Positions 33,387-43,450 of a stretch of DNA of 64,000 nucleotides are shown in pieces. The notes under the pieces are model-generated. The model worked only from the letters and a program-made list of their open reading frames with translations, was not told the origin of the DNA and made no database searches. The first letter of the stretch is position 1, and every line of letters starts with the position of its first letter. The translations under genes and the position numbers were made by a program. Source of the stretch: Chloroflexota bacterium (lineage in GTDB: Bacteria > Chloroflexota > Anaerolineae > Aggregatilineales > Phototrophicaceae); NCBI GenBank assembly GCA_026706395.1, contig JAPOYU010000154.1, positions 1-64,000 on the forward strand. Direction: 5' to 3'.

Positions 33387-36011
33387 TCAGAGGAAAAGGA
33401 CGCGCCCGCAGGCCACCGAGCGCGGCGGCACCCTGAGCGTCAAGCTGCCGTTAGTGACCGTCAGCGGCTCGCCGTCAACTTCGATTGGATTGCAGACGTT
33501 TGCCGAGTTGATGCTGCCAACGGGGAAAGTCAGCCGCTGCTCAACCGCCTCTTTGCCCAGATTGTAGGCATGCACGATCAGCCCCCGCCCGTCGGCGGCG
33601 CGTTTCAATTGCAACTCGCAAGCGCCCTCGGGATCTGCTTGCATGAAGGTCCCGCTCGTGCCGAGCTCTGCGCCCGGGACGCGCACGATCAGCGGCGGCA
33701 GGCTCGCGTCTAAGGCGAAGCGCGATGATGCGGCCGGGTCGTAGGCGGCGCTCGATGTCAGGTGATAGCGCTGCAGGATGGCTTCTCCCTGGCTGGCTTT
33801 GAAGTTGGTATCCCAGTGGTTGTGCAGCGCCCATGAGACGAGTGTCGGCTGGCTCGTGTCAAGTTTCTCCGCCCAACGGCCGGTGGTGATGCCGCCGAGT
33901 TGAATGAGCGGTGAATCGAGCGGGACCAGCGTGACGGAAGCGCCGTCGTCGCCGACCTCCGCCCAGCGATGCACCCCGTACCAATCACGGCAGGAGCCGG
34001 GCAACTGCTCGCGCTCCGGTTCCAGCGGCACGCCGTTCAGGTCGAGATGGAAGGTATGATCGTCCAGGTTGAGCGGGAAGGGCAGGTAGACCGCTTCGGC
34101 CAGAGTGACAAACTCCTTGTCGATGAGCATGTCGATCTGCAGCGCCTTCCGATGCTGCGGCAGGCTGTAACGGACTTTGACGCTCTTTGCGCCCTTGGCT
34201 TGCAAGCGCGCTTCGATCTCGACGCGATCGGGCAATTGCTGCGCCGGCATGATCTCGACGGCGCTTGGTCCACTGCGGCGGAAGGGCGTATCTTTGTGGC
34301 GGACGCCGAAATCCTCGCGGTCGAAATCCAGGGCGAAGATGGCGCGGCGGTCATCGGGATGGTCGACCCATTCGTAGATATACTGCCCGAAGCGCCAGAG
34401 GTCGTCCGCGTTGACGAGCTCGCGATCCAGCTCTTTGTCATACCAGCTGAGCAAGCCGCCAGTGACGGGGTCGAGCCGCAGGCGGTACCAGCGATTCTCG
34501 ATCTCCCCTTCGCCGATTGCAGCGGGACTGGCCGAATCAATAGACTTTGGCGCGATGGTGGCGTAGCTGAAGGCGGGCAGGCTGACGTCGATCATCAGGT
34601 CGGAGGGCGTATCGGCGATGAGGGGCGGGTCTTCGCGATAATTGCCGATGAGGAATTGTTCCAGTACGCCGTGCGGCGCGGCGCCGCCCATATCGGGCGG
34701 AATCGGATAGCGGATGTGCCGCCCCCAGCCGCAGGTGTTCAGCGCGAGGTAGTGATAATTATCGGGCGCTTCGGCCGGGTCGGCGCTGATATATTGCCCC
34801 CAGCGGCGCCAGGCATCGCCTTCGGGTATCGCGCCGGTGATGTCGCGCGCCAGCTTGCGCCCGGCATCGGCGATGAGTTCATGGGTCAGGCCGTAGCCGC
34901 CATAGGCGAAACTGGCTTTGCGGTTGAAATTGGCGCGGGTGAAAGGCGAGTGCGGCCGGCGGATGCTGGCGAAACCGCCCCAGGTATGCTCATCGTAGAG
35001 CGAGACCAGATGCCAGGCTTCTTCAATGAGGTTGAGGTCGATGTCGTCTACTTGCGTCGCCAGATAGTCGAGCAGGGGCAGCAGTTCTTCGGTCTGCCGA
35101 TTGAGGCTGGTCTCATAAATCGACGAGCCGACGCCATCCGCCCACCAATCGGCCCAGTCGCCGCGCCATTCGTCCAGCGATTCGCCATAATCCTCATGCA
35201 GCATCTCTGCGAAGCCGTCGATGGTCGTGAAGATGAGACGCGGTTCGCGCCCGCTGGCGTTCCAGTCCCGGACGAAATCGGCCATGTGGGGTAGGGGCGG
35301 TCCGTTGTCGACGCGGGCGGGATGGGTGATCTGGGCATAGAGGAAGTCGTAGGGATAATCATCGCGCGCTTCCAGCTTGGCCAGCTGTGGCGGCAGCAGG
35401 TCATCGACGAAGTTCATATTGCTGAGCCCGTAGCGGAAGATGCCGTAGAGATAGTGCGGTCCATTGAAACTGAGCAGGCGTCCGCCGCCGGGCCCGCGCC
35501 ACCAGAAGGCCTTGAGATCGGGCTGCGGTCGCGCGCCGCGGTGCATATTGATGGACATCGTGAGGGTATCAATACCTATGGCGGGCAGCAGGTCAGCCCA
35601 GAGCCAACTGACGCCGTTGACATCGCATTGCATGGCGGCGCTGATATTGATGCCGTAATCATCGCGCAGCCGCCGCACGGGCAGCAGCGAGCGCAGCATA
35701 GCGCTGGTGGAGAGCATGGGCGTCCAGTGGTATTGCATGCCGGCGACGGCCATCTGTCCGCGACGGTGCAATTCGAGGAAGCGGTCGACTTGTGTGGCGG
35801 GGCGCCCCTGGAAGTAGCGCTCGACGAAGGCGGTGACCTCGCAGGTCCATTTGTAGCGCGCCTCTTCGGGATAATCGGCGGTGGCTTCGCCGAGTTCGAT
35901 GGCGCGGTCGATGAAGTCGAGGTGCTGGCGGAAGACGGTGTCCTGGTGGTCGGTGTAGCCGATATCAGTGTGGGTGTGGCTGGTCAGGTAGATGCGCTTG
36001 ATTTTTGGCAT
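33387..36011 (-). CDS. Glycoside hydrolase family 38-like protein (alpha-mannosidase type)
   Basis: This 874-residue protein begins with the GH38/GH57-like metal-site strand LTSHTHTDIGYTDHQ (about 9-23). The probable nucleophile lies in MQCDVNGVSWLWADLLP near 128-144. The C-terminal two-thirds are beta-rich (LRLDPVTGGLLSWYDKELDRELVN), as in alpha-mannosidases. No signal peptide is seen, so it is likely cytosolic and acts on imported oligosaccharides. It is separated from the his genes by a family A repeat. Its specificity, mannosidic or otherwise, is not certain. Confidence 0.82.
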   Translation of the reverse strand: MPKIKRIYLTSHTHTDIGYTDHQDTVFRQHLDFIDRAIELGEATADYPEEARYKWTCEVTAFVERYFQGRPATQVDRFLELHRRGQMAVAGMQYHWTPMLSTSAMLRSLLPVRRLRDDYGINISAAMQCDVNGVSWLWADLLPAIGIDTLTMSINMHRGARPQPDLKAFWWRGPGGGRLLSFNGPHYLYGIFRYGLSNMNFVDDLLPPQLAKLEARDDYPYDFLYAQITHPARVDNGPPLPHMADFVRDWNASGREPRLIFTTIDGFAEMLHEDYGESLDEWRGDWADWWADGVGSSIYETSLNRQTEELLPLLDYLATQVDDIDLNLIEEAWHLVSLYDEHTWGGFASIRRPHSPFTRANFNRKASFAYGGYGLTHELIADAGRKLARDITGAIPEGDAWRRWGQYISADPAEAPDNYHYLALNTCGWGRHIRYPIPPDMGGAAPHGVLEQFLIGNYREDPPLIADTPSDLMIDVSLPAFSYATIAPKSIDSASPAAIGEGEIENRWYRLRLDPVTGGLLSWYDKELDRELVNADDLWRFGQYIYEWVDHPDDRRAIFALDFDREDFGVRHKDTPFRRSGPSAVEIMPAQQLPDRVEIEARLQAKGAKSVKVRYSLPQHRKALQIDMLIDKEFVTLAEAVYLPFPLNLDDHTFHLDLNGVPLEPEREQLPGSCRDWYGVHRWAEVGDDGASVTLVPLDSPLIQLGGITTGRWAEKLDTSQPTLVSWALHNHWDTNFKASQGEAILQRYHLTSSAAYDPAASSRFALDASLPPLIVRVPGAELGTSGTFMQADPEGACELQLKRAADGRGLIVHAYNLGKEAVEQRLTFPVGSINSANVCNPIEVDGEPLTVTNGSLTLRVPPRSVACGRVLFL

Positions 36012-36040
36012 GGCCGTTTCCCGATGCGTATTTCAATCTA

Positions 36041-36067
36041 GTGGACGAGCCACCGGCTCGCCCGTAC
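36041..36067. repeat. Family A palindromic repeat
   Basis: The unit is a diverged GTACGGGCGAGCC...GGCTCGTCC palindrome, related to the copies at 198-268, 58635 and 59469. It lies between hisN and the GH38 gene. Confidence 0.6.
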
Positions 36068-36178
36068 GAGTTTATCCATTCGTTGGTAAACGCGGTAGTT
36101 TGCCAGTGGACATCTTATGTTGGCGGCCCGAGTTTCACCCCAGCAAGTTAAGAAGGGGAGCGCTCGACACAAAGAGGA

Positions 36179-36934
36179 TCAGGCGATCAACACACGCAGA
36201 ACCTGGCTGTGCAGCGGTCCGTTGCTGGCGATGATACCGTTGCCGCTGAGGGGCGGTCCGCCATTCCAGGAGGTGATTTTGCCGCCGGCGCCTTCGATGA
36301 CCGGGATGAGGGCGACGATATCCCAGAGGTGCATGATGGGGTCGAGCATGACATCGGCGTAGCCGGTGGCCACGAGGAAGTAGCCGTGGCAATCGCCCCA
36401 GGTGCGGTTGTAACTGGTCATGCCCATGAGCTGCTGGAAGGCGATGCCGTTCTGATATTGACCGACGTGGATGAAATCGGAGTAACACATCACGGCGTCT
36501 CGCAGCTCTCGCGTCGAGCTGACGCGCACCGGTTCGCCATTGAGGCGTGTCTCGTCGCCGGCGCCGATGAGCATATGCGAGGTGACTGGATGGTTGATCG
36601 TGCCGACGATGGGCTGGCCGTCTTTCATCAAGCCGATCAGCGTGCCGAACAGAAATGTGCCGCTGATGAAGGACTTGGTGCCGTCGATGGGATCGAGCAC
36701 CCACTGATACTCCGCGCCTTCGTTGTGAACCCCAAATTCCTCGCCGATGATGCCATGGTCCGGGTATTCCTTCATGATCATCTCGCGCATGGTCTCTTCG
36801 GCCTGGCGGTCGGCGATGGTGACGGGCGATTCGTCGGCTTTGGTCTCGACGGAGACGCCGCTGCGGAAGTAACGCATGATGATGTCGCCACTGGCGCGGG
36901 CGAGCTCTCCGCTGAAATCGACAAAGTCTTGCAT
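36179..36934 (-). CDS. hisN: Histidinol-phosphatase, inositol-monophosphatase type (HisN)
   Basis: This 251-residue magnesium-dependent phosphatase of the IMPase fold has the metal-binding motifs GEEFG (E in the first motif), WVLDPIDGTKSFISG, and HLWDIVALIPVIEGAGG. Because it follows hisD, hisC and hisB at 6 bases from hisB, it most likely removes phosphate from L-histidinol phosphate, the step done by a HisB domain or a PHP-type HisK in other bacteria. Related IMPases could act on inositol or other sugars, so the role rests on context. Confidence 0.88.
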   Translation of the reverse strand: MQDFVDFSGELARASGDIIMRYFRSGVSVETKADESPVTIADRQAEETMREMIMKEYPDHGIIGEEFGVHNEGAEYQWVLDPIDGTKSFISGTFLFGTLIGLMKDGQPIVGTINHPVTSHMLIGAGDETRLNGEPVRVSSTRELRDAVMCYSDFIHVGQYQNGIAFQQLMGMTSYNRTWGDCHGYFLVATGYADVMLDPIMHLWDIVALIPVIEGAGGKITSWNGGPPLSGNGIIASNGPLHSQVLRVLIA

Positions 36935-36940
36935 TGCTTC

Positions 36941-37537
36941 TTACTCCGTCAACGTGCCTTTGGTGCTGGGGACGCCTGCTCGGCTAGGATCGACGGCGAC
37001 CGCCTGCGCCAGGGCGCGCCCAAAGGCTTTGAAGAGCGCCTCGGCTTTGTGGTGGTCGTTGCGCCCGTATAGGACTTCGGCGTGTAGGTTCATCTTGCCA
37101 TGCGCCGCGATCGTCTCCAGCGCGTGCAGGACGAGGTCGGTCGGCATCTGTCCCATGAGCGGCGTATCGAAGTCGGCCTGGATGACGGCGTAGGCGCGGC
37201 CGCTGAGGTCGATGACGACGCGAGCGAGGGCTTCGTCCATAGGTACATAGGCGGCGCCCATGCGCTGGATGCCGACGCGCGAGCCGAGCGCTTCATCAAT
37301 CGCCCGCCCCAGGCAGATGGCGATGTCTTCGATGGTGTGATGGGCGTCGATATGCAGGTCGCCCTCGGCTTGCAAGCGCAGATCGAATTTACCGTGCAGG
37401 GCGATATGGCCCAGCATGTGATCGTAGAAGCCGATGCCGCTATTGATATCGGCTTTGCCGGCGCCATCGAGATTGAGCGCCAGTTCAATTCCAGTCTCTT
37501 TGGTGTCTCGTTTGATTTCGGCTTTTCGCTGTGTCAT
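36941..37537 (-). CDS. hisB: Imidazoleglycerol-phosphate dehydratase
   Basis: This 198-residue monofunctional IGPD makes imidazole acetol phosphate in histidine synthesis. The manganese-binding pairs are visible: [25 protein letters not shown] and [19 protein letters not shown]. The start at MTQRK (37537) has AAGGTG seven bases upstream; ten more codons are open before it. Phosphatase activity is not fused here, which fits a separate HisN. Confidence 0.96.
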   Translation of the reverse strand: MTQRKAEIKRDTKETGIELALNLDGAGKADINSGIGFYDHMLGHIALHGKFDLRLQAEGDLHIDAHHTIEDIAICLGRAIDEALGSRVGIQRMGAAYVPMDEALARVVIDLSGRAYAVIQADFDTPLMGQMPTDLVLHALETIAAHGKMNLHAEVLYGRNDHHKAEALFKAFGRALAQAVAVDPSRAGVPSTKGTLTE

Positions 37538-37598
37538 GGCATTCACCTTCGCCGTGAAATGTAACACAGAATGACTTTGAAAACAGGGTATCTGGGCG

Positions 37599-38693
37599 TC
37601 AAGGGCTGGCTAGCGCGCGCAGGGTTTCCAGCAGGCGGTCGACCTGATCGGGCTTGCCGGCGCTGATGCGGATGTGGTCATGCAAACGGGGCTTGTTGTA
37701 GTAGCGCACGATGATGCCCCCCCGGGCCAGCCGATCGCGAAAGTCCTCCGCCGTCATGCCGCTGACGAGATTCAGGACGAAGTTGGCGCAACTGGGGTAG
37801 GGCGAGAGAAAGGGCAATTCAGCGAAGGCCGTTTCCAGCCGCTTGCGCTGCTCGACGAGTTCGTCTACGCGCTCCAGGAGAAACTCGACATCGTCAAGCG
37901 ATACCTGTGCCGCGATGTCTGCGGCCACGTTGATGTTGTAGGGTTGCTTTATCTTCCAAAGATGGGGCATAAGCGCCGGCGGAAAGATGCCGTAGCCGAC
38001 GCGCAGACCGGCCAGACCGGCCCATTTGCTCATGGTGCGCAAGACGATCAGGTTGGGGGTATTAGCGACCTGCGTTGCCAGGCTCTCGGCCCCGGCGAAT
38101 TCTATGTAGGCTTCGTCAACGACGATGGTCGTCGGCAGTTCCAGCAGGCGCTTGATCTCCGCTACTGGGATGAGATCCCCGCTGGGGTTGTTGGGCGAGC
38201 AAAGGAAGACCAGTTTGGCATTGTGCCGCATCACTGCCTCTTCGATGCCCGCGACATCAAGCGAGAAGTCGTCATGGCGGTAAACATCGATGACCTGCCC
38301 GTGATAGAGCGGCGCGTCGAAGCCATACATAGCGAAGGTCGGCGGTGTGTTGATGATGGCATCGCCCGGCTCGATAAATAGCTGCAGGATCAGTTCGATC
38401 AACTCATCGGCGCCAGCGCCGCAGAGGATTAGCTCGGCGGGGACATCCACATAATCCGCCAGCTTTTCCCGCAGGCGGCCGGATTCCGGATCGGGATAGA
38501 CTTGCATGTTGGGCAGCTGCGCCAACGCTTCAATGACCAGGGGCGAGGGACCGAAGGGATTCTCGTTGGCGTCAAGCTTGATCAACGCGCCCGCGTCCAG
38601 GCCGAGGCGCTGGGCGAAGACATCGAGCGATGCCGTCGGCGTATAAGCGCTCATCGAGGCGATATCGCGGCGGATGCGGACTTTGTCGCTCAT
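37599..38693 (-). CDS. hisC: Histidinol-phosphate aminotransferase
   Basis: This 364-residue PLP enzyme of fold type I converts imidazole acetol phosphate to histidinol phosphate. [12 protein letters not shown] marks the N-terminal family signature, VDEAYIEF contributes the PLP ring Asp, and the Schiff-base Lys is in [16 protein letters not shown]. Its ATG overlaps the hisD stop (ATGA), indicating translational coupling; hisB follows after 61 bases. Confidence 0.96.
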   Translation of the reverse strand: MSDKVRIRRDIASMSAYTPTASLDVFAQRLGLDAGALIKLDANENPFGPSPLVIEALAQLPNMQVYPDPESGRLREKLADYVDVPAELILCGAGADELIELILQLFIEPGDAIINTPPTFAMYGFDAPLYHGQVIDVYRHDDFSLDVAGIEEAVMRHNAKLVFLCSPNNPSGDLIPVAEIKRLLELPTTIVVDEAYIEFAGAESLATQVANTPNLIVLRTMSKWAGLAGLRVGYGIFPPALMPHLWKIKQPYNINVAADIAAQVSLDDVEFLLERVDELVEQRKRLETAFAELPFLSPYPSCANFVLNLVSGMTAEDFRDRLARGGIIVRYYNKPRLHDHIRISAGKPDQVDRLLETLRALASP

Positions 38694-40036
38694 GATGCGC
38701 CTCGGCGGGCAGCGGCAGCAGCATGGGCGTCCAGCGATTCGGCCCTGGCGATGATCTGGGCCGGCCCGCTGAGAGCGCGGGCGGCGTCTTCGTCGAGCGC
38801 GATCAAGCTGGTGATCTTGACGAAATTGAGCAGGTTCAGCGGCGAGGCGAAACGGGCGGTCCCACCGGTGGGCATGATGTGGCTGGGACCGGCGACATAG
38901 TCGCCCAGCACCTCGTAAGAATGTTCACCGAGGAAGATACCGCCGGCGTTGCGCGCCTGCCCGATCCATGACCAGGGATCCGCGACCAGCAGGCAGAGAT
39001 GTTCGGCGGCGTAATCGTTCGCCAGGTCAAAGGCCTGCGCCAGGTCGCGAGTGATGACCGTTCCGCTGCGATTGAGCATGGCGCCCTGGATGATATCGCG
39101 CCGCTCAAGGGATTCGAGCTGCCTGGTGATTTCAGTTTGCACAGCCTGCGCCAGCTCCGGACTGGGCGTCAGCAGAATGGCGGAAGCCAGCACATCGTGT
39201 TCCGCTTGCGCGAGCAGGTCGGCGGCGGCCAGTTTCGGGTCAGCCTTTTCGTCGGCGATGACGAGGGTCTCGGTCGGCCCCAGTAAGCCGTCAATGCCGA
39301 CATCGCCATAGACTTGCTGCTTCGCCAAGGTGACGAAGAGGTTGCCGGCGCCGACGATGCTGGCCACCCGCGGAATGGCCTCCGTGCCAAAAGCCATCGC
39401 GGCGATGGCTTGCGCGCCGCCGATGCGGTAGACCTTGTCCAGACCAGCGATCGCGGCCGCCGCCAGGATGGCGGGATGAATGTCGCTGGCGCCGCTGCCG
39501 GGCGGTGTGCAGACGATGATTTCCGGCACGCCTGCCACCTGCGCCGGGATGACGCTCATCAGCAGGGACGAGGGCAGAGGCGCCGTCCCGCCGGGCACGT
39601 AGACGCCGACCGAATCGACCGGGCGGATCAACTGACCGAGCGAGCCGTCCTGATTCACGTCGATCCAACTGTGCAGCGGCTGCTTCTGGTGGAAGGCGCG
39701 GATTCGTTCGGCGGCCAATTCCAGCGCCGCGCGCAGTTCATGGGGGATGGCAGCCAGCGCCGCCCCCAGTTCTTCCGGCGCGACTTGCAGCGCGTCGATA
39801 TCTAGCCCATCGATCTTTCGATTCCATTCTCGCAACGCGCTGTCGCCGCCTTCACGGACGCTGCGGATGATGCGGCGAACGGCGTCTTCCGGCAGGATTC
39901 GCTCGCCGAAAATGTCCTCCGAGCGCTCGATGAGATGTTCCGGCACATCGGTGTCGCGCAGGGAATAGCGCCTGAGGATGCTTTCCTCAGCGGCTTTCAC
40001 ATCGGTGAAGATCCGCCAGGTGATGCCGCTAGACAT
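38690..40036 (-). CDS. hisD: Histidinol dehydrogenase
   Basis: This 448-residue zinc enzyme carries out the last two oxidations of histidine synthesis. Signatures include [51 protein letters not shown] and the C-terminal [19 protein letters not shown] with a zinc-site His. It is the first gene of a minus-strand hisDCB-hisN operon. AAGGGG lies six bases before ATG 40036, and a good promoter is upstream. The genes hisG, hisZ, hisA, hisF, hisH and hisI are not in the window. Confidence 0.97.
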   Translation of the reverse strand: MSSGITWRIFTDVKAAEESILRRYSLRDTDVPEHLIERSEDIFGERILPEDAVRRIIRSVREGGDSALREWNRKIDGLDIDALQVAPEELGAALAAIPHELRAALELAAERIRAFHQKQPLHSWIDVNQDGSLGQLIRPVDSVGVYVPGGTAPLPSSLLMSVIPAQVAGVPEIIVCTPPGSGASDIHPAILAAAAIAGLDKVYRIGGAQAIAAMAFGTEAIPRVASIVGAGNLFVTLAKQQVYGDVGIDGLLGPTETLVIADEKADPKLAAADLLAQAEHDVLASAILLTPSPELAQAVQTEITRQLESLERRDIIQGAMLNRSGTVITRDLAQAFDLANDYAAEHLCLLVADPWSWIGQARNAGGIFLGEHSYEVLGDYVAGPSHIMPTGGTARFASPLNLLNFVKITSLIALDEDAARALSGPAQIIARAESLDAHAAAAARRGAS

Positions 40037-40071
40037 GTCTGCCCCTTCACGAGAGCCAATTGCGAGGCGTC

Positions 40072-40099
40072 ATTGTAGCAGCAGGAAGACAATTCTCAA
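40072..40099 (-). promoter_or_regulatory. Candidate promoter of the his operon
   Basis: On the minus strand, TTGAGA (40094-40099) and TACAAT (40072-40077) are separated by 16 bp. Each hexamer is one base from the consensus. They lie about 36 bases ahead of hisD. Confidence 0.6.
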
Positions 40100-40135
40100 C
40101 GGGAAAGACGGGCTGTGCGGCGCGTCTGCCTTTCC

Positions 40136-41029
40136 CTATTTCATCTCGTCCATCAAGTCTCTCACAGCGCTGAGCGGAGCAAGGGTCTTGGTGGTGCCGG
40201 CGTACTGGCACATCAGACTGCCGGCCGCCGCCCCCCAGCGCGTTGCGTCCGCTAGCGGCAAGCCCATGTGCAAGCCATAGACCAGGCCCGACTTGAAAAC
40301 ATCGCCAGCGCCGGTCGTGTCGATAGCGTCGACAGCGGGCGGCGTAATCGTCTCGACCTCTCGCTCTCGCGGCAGAACGGTCAGATCCTCGCCAGCGTTG
40401 GTGATGACGACATCGCAGCCGCCGGCCGCTTGCAGTTGGCTTGCCAGGCTCAGCGAGTTGGTATGGCGGTGCCGGCTGCGGATGATGGCGCCGGAAATCA
40501 CCAGCACATCCACCAGCGGCAATATCGGATTATCGAGCTCGTAAATGTCGTTGATGAGGACGGGAATCCCCCGCTCGGCCGCCATTTCAGCCGCCTGCAG
40601 GCGCAGGGGCAGCGGACCCGATTTGTCGAGATTTAGCCATTTGACGCCCGCCAGCATTTCCTCCGATGGCGGCGTCATAAGCACTTCCGCCGGCCAGTGG
40701 GTGATGAAGCTGCGCTCGCCATCTGGCGTGACCAGACATTGGCAGCGCGGACTGCGATAGCCTTTGTGACAATTGACGAAACTCGTATCCAGATGCGGAT
40801 GGGCGCGGAACACTTCGCGCACCTCATCACCCGCGCGGTCGTCGCCAAGATCGTGACCGGCCAGCCGCGTCGGCACCCCCCAGTTGTCCAGCCAGAGCGC
40901 GCTGTTCGCCGCCGCGCCGCCGACATTCTCGAAGTCCTCCGTACACCAGGCGGAATGTTCCATCGTCGGCAAGCGATTCAGCGCCACATAAATATCGAGG
41001 TCGATTTCGCCGTAGCAGAGGATTGTCAT
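40136..41029 (-). CDS. PfkB-family carbohydrate kinase
   Basis: This 297-residue ribokinase-like sugar kinase has the N-terminal YGEIDLDIYVALNRLP and the substrate-side GGAAANSALWLDNWG near 37-51. The catalytic DTTGAGDVFKSGLVYGL lies at about 239-255, with Asp251-region chemistry conserved. It may phosphorylate ribose, fructose, a nucleoside or a similar sugar. A family B repeat separates it from the upstream ADP-ribosylglycohydrolase-family gene, but strand and order suggest a common pathway: import, cleavage, phosphorylation. Confidence 0.9.
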   Translation of the reverse strand: MTILCYGEIDLDIYVALNRLPTMEHSAWCTEDFENVGGAAANSALWLDNWGVPTRLAGHDLGDDRAGDEVREVFRAHPHLDTSFVNCHKGYRSPRCQCLVTPDGERSFITHWPAEVLMTPPSEEMLAGVKWLNLDKSGPLPLRLQAAEMAAERGIPVLINDIYELDNPILPLVDVLVISGAIIRSRHRHTNSLSLASQLQAAGGCDVVITNAGEDLTVLPREREVETITPPAVDAIDTTGAGDVFKSGLVYGLHMGLPLADATRWGAAAGSLMCQYAGTTKTLAPLSAVRDLMDEMK

Positions 41030-41031
41030 CT

Positions 41032-41165
41032 TACCCCCACCCTAAATCCCTCCCCCATAGAAGAGGGAGGGACTTTGCCTTAACGACGCATCGGTATAGC
41101 TCCCCTTCCCTCTTGATGGGATGCTGTCCATAGAGATGGACAGAAGGGGTCGGGGGATGGGGGTG
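41032..41165. repeat. Family B composite repeat (long copy)
   Basis: The element has two hairpins: CCCTCCCCCAT paired with AGAGGGAGGG on the left, and CCCCTTCCCTC... paired with ...AAGGGGTCGGGGGATGGGGG on the right. In the right half TGTCCAT and ATGGACA form an internal stem. The copy at 60731 has the same two-part plan. Confidence 0.7.
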
Positions 41166-41171
41166 ACCATA

Positions 41172-43346
41172 CTATATTGGCCGCACCTCGACTTCTTCGC
41201 AGCCGATGCGGCCCTCTTCGCAGACCAATGCGATTCCGCCGCCGTCGAAGAGCGCCTCCGGATCCTCAGCTTTGACTAGCAATTTGCCATCGAGGTAGCC
41301 GGACAGGCTGTTGCCCTCGACCTTGAGCGCAAGCTGATGTTCCTCGCCCAGCGTCCAGCCGCCGCTCGCTTGGGCCAGCACCGTATCCTCGCCTTCGAGC
41401 GTTGCGACCAGGCGCGTGCTTTCTTCATCGCAAAGCAGCGCGTAGTGACGCTTCATGCCTTGGACGCGCGCGCCCAAACCGCCGGCTTTGCACATGTGGG
41501 GCGTCATCCTGGCGCTGACTTCGTAGTCGGTCCAATCGCGGCAGCCGTGCATCATCAGCCCGCGTCCTTCGTTTTGAATCAGGCGGTAGGTTTCCGGATA
41601 GCGATCGATGAAAACCATCTTGCCCTTGGCGGCATCCAGACCGTTCACCCAAGCCTTCTTCCACATCATGCCCCGCATCTTGCGGTCCCAGCGGGTGAAA
41701 TCGTGAGCGTGGGGCCGTTTAAGACGCACATTGGGCGCGCCGTCCCAAGTCAGCCAGTCGAGATAGACGCGGCCGCTAGCGCCGCCTGCGCCCTTGATTT
41801 CGATGCCTACGTTGGCGATGGGATAGCCTTCGAGATCGGGCACTTGCCATTCCAACTCGGTAGTTCCCCCAGCGCTCAGTTGCTCCGAAGCGCCGACCAG
41901 CGTTTCCAGCTCGTCTTCGCGATTGTAATGCTGCACGTAGATGCCGACATCAACGGTGCATGAATTGGCGCTGTCGGCGAGCGCGCGGGCGCGTATCGTC
42001 TGGCCCGGGTAAAGCTGCGGGCTGGCGAAGAGGTTGTATCCTGGTCCCTCGAAGTGAGCGGATACGGCTGCCGATGGCACGAAGACCGCCGTGCCCACGC
42101 GGCCGACCCGGCCCGGCGCCAGCGCGGCATAATCCAAAGCCAACAGACGGTCGCCGCGATTGCTGAGATCGGGCGCCTGAACGTTGTTGATGTCGACGAC
42201 ATCTCGGGCTTCGACCGAGTCGTCATTCATGAATCCCTGCACCGAGCCGGGCAGATCGAAGTGGTAACGCGCCCCGGCTTTGGGCGCGATCGGCGCCTGG
42301 CCTTGCATGGCGCGCCCGGTATTCACCAGCCGGACGGTCTGCGTAACCGCGTCGGTGATGGCGTTGCCGCCGTCGGCGGTTGGGATGTACATGCGATCGG
42401 AGACCGGCCCGCGATAATCGGGTCCCGTGGACAAGCCGGCCAGCCCGTCCTTGATGCCCATCAAGCAGCCGATATTGCCCGAGTTGCAATCGGTATCCCA
42501 GCCGCAGGTGTTGACGATCATCAGCGTACGCTGGAAGTCGTCATCGCCGTAAAGCAGGGAGAGTATCATCAAGCCATGGTTGGGTACCATGTGGCAATTG
42601 CCGCCGTAAATGTGATAGCCGTAGCGCTCGGCCAGCAATTCACGACCTTTCCGCCAGTCGGGTTCTTTGGCGCGCCACTCGCGGATGTCGTTGATCATGC
42701 GATAGATGATCGAATCATTGGGGATGACTGACGCGCCGATGTCGATCAGCTTGTTGATGTCGGATTCGACGAAGGCTTGCGCTTCCATCGCCGCCAGGCA
42801 TTGCGCGCCGTAGATCGCCTCCCCTCCATGGCTGACGCTGCCCGCGCGTCCGGCGAGGTCAGCGGCGAATTCGGGATCGCCCGGCGCCACCAAAGCCCAG
42901 CCGTCGATGAAGATCTGCGCGCCGATCTGCTCGGCGACCACCTTGCCGTTCAATTCGACCGAGCCGCTGAGCGGGGGTTCGTAACCTTGCTTGAGCCGGA
43001 GATAGGCGGTGTGCTCGGTGGAATTGCCCATGCCGCCCCACCAGAGCACGGTCTGCTCTTCAATGAGGTAATTCAGCCAGGTTTGGCCGATTTGCGCGGG
43101 CGAAATCTCCGGGTCGTAGCCGTAATCCTCCAGCGCGCGGATGAAGGTGAATGTGCCGGAGATGTCGTCATCGGTGACGATCAGCGGCACATTGAGCTTG
43201 TCGTGCACATAGTAATTGATTTCGCCGAGGTGCTGGCTGATGGCTTCGTAGGGCCAGCCTTCAAAGGGACGGCCAAGATAAACGCCGATGATCTTGCCCA
43301 AGACACCGGCGTATACGCGTTCGAGATAATCGGGCGGGAGGGTCAT
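41172..43346 (-). CDS. ADP-ribosylglycohydrolase-family enzyme with C-terminal beta-sandwich domain
   Basis: The N-terminal 370 residues have the DraG/ADP-ribosylglycohydrolase fold: VYAGVLGKIIGVYLGRPFEG, the magnesium ligands in TDDDISGTF (about 58-66), and the second metal motif CGWDTDCNSGNIGCLMGI near 283-300. Residues beyond about 400 are beta-rich, ending in a laminin G/DUF1080-like module (WTDYEVSARMTPH; YALLCDEESTRLVATLEGE). No signal peptide is seen. Gene context (sugar importer upstream, PfkB kinase downstream) favours hydrolysis of a ribosyl or other glycosidic bond in an imported compound over protein de-ADP-ribosylation, as inference. Confidence 0.85.
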   Translation of the reverse strand: MTLPPDYLERVYAGVLGKIIGVYLGRPFEGWPYEAISQHLGEINYYVHDKLNVPLIVTDDDISGTFTFIRALEDYGYDPEISPAQIGQTWLNYLIEEQTVLWWGGMGNSTEHTAYLRLKQGYEPPLSGSVELNGKVVAEQIGAQIFIDGWALVAPGDPEFAADLAGRAGSVSHGGEAIYGAQCLAAMEAQAFVESDINKLIDIGASVIPNDSIIYRMINDIREWRAKEPDWRKGRELLAERYGYHIYGGNCHMVPNHGLMILSLLYGDDDFQRTLMIVNTCGWDTDCNSGNIGCLMGIKDGLAGLSTGPDYRGPVSDRMYIPTADGGNAITDAVTQTVRLVNTGRAMQGQAPIAPKAGARYHFDLPGSVQGFMNDDSVEARDVVDINNVQAPDLSNRGDRLLALDYAALAPGRVGRVGTAVFVPSAAVSAHFEGPGYNLFASPQLYPGQTIRARALADSANSCTVDVGIYVQHYNREDELETLVGASEQLSAGGTTELEWQVPDLEGYPIANVGIEIKGAGGASGRVYLDWLTWDGAPNVRLKRPHAHDFTRWDRKMRGMMWKKAWVNGLDAAKGKMVFIDRYPETYRLIQNEGRGLMMHGCRDWTDYEVSARMTPHMCKAGGLGARVQGMKRHYALLCDEESTRLVATLEGEDTVLAQASGGWTLGEEHQLALKVEGNSLSGYLDGKLLVKAEDPEALFDGGGIALVCEEGRIGCEEVEVRPI

Positions 43347-43378
43347 ATCATTCTCCTTGCTATCAGCTTAACTGAAAC

Positions 43379-43399
43379 GAGCCAGTCAGACGCTGGCTC
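43379..43399. other. Intercistronic hairpin between malG-type and ADP-ribosylglycohydrolase genes
   Basis: GAGCCAG (43379-43385) pairs exactly with CTGGCTC (43393-43399). No U-run follows on the minus strand. It is probably a processing or stability element within the operon. Confidence 0.5.
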
Positions 43400-43450
43400 C
43401 TGCATTCTGAAATAGAGTAGGGCGCTTGACATCCGTATCGGACCGGTCCC

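Noticed and set aside
33969..35294. Open frame of 441 codons opposite the GH38 gene
   Set aside because: No recognisable domain; the opposite strand has clear catalytic motifs, so this is a shadow.
41032..41165. Small RNA or riboswitch within the family B repeat
   Set aside because: The same arms recur in at least two other intergenic places, so a dispersed repeat is the simpler explanation.
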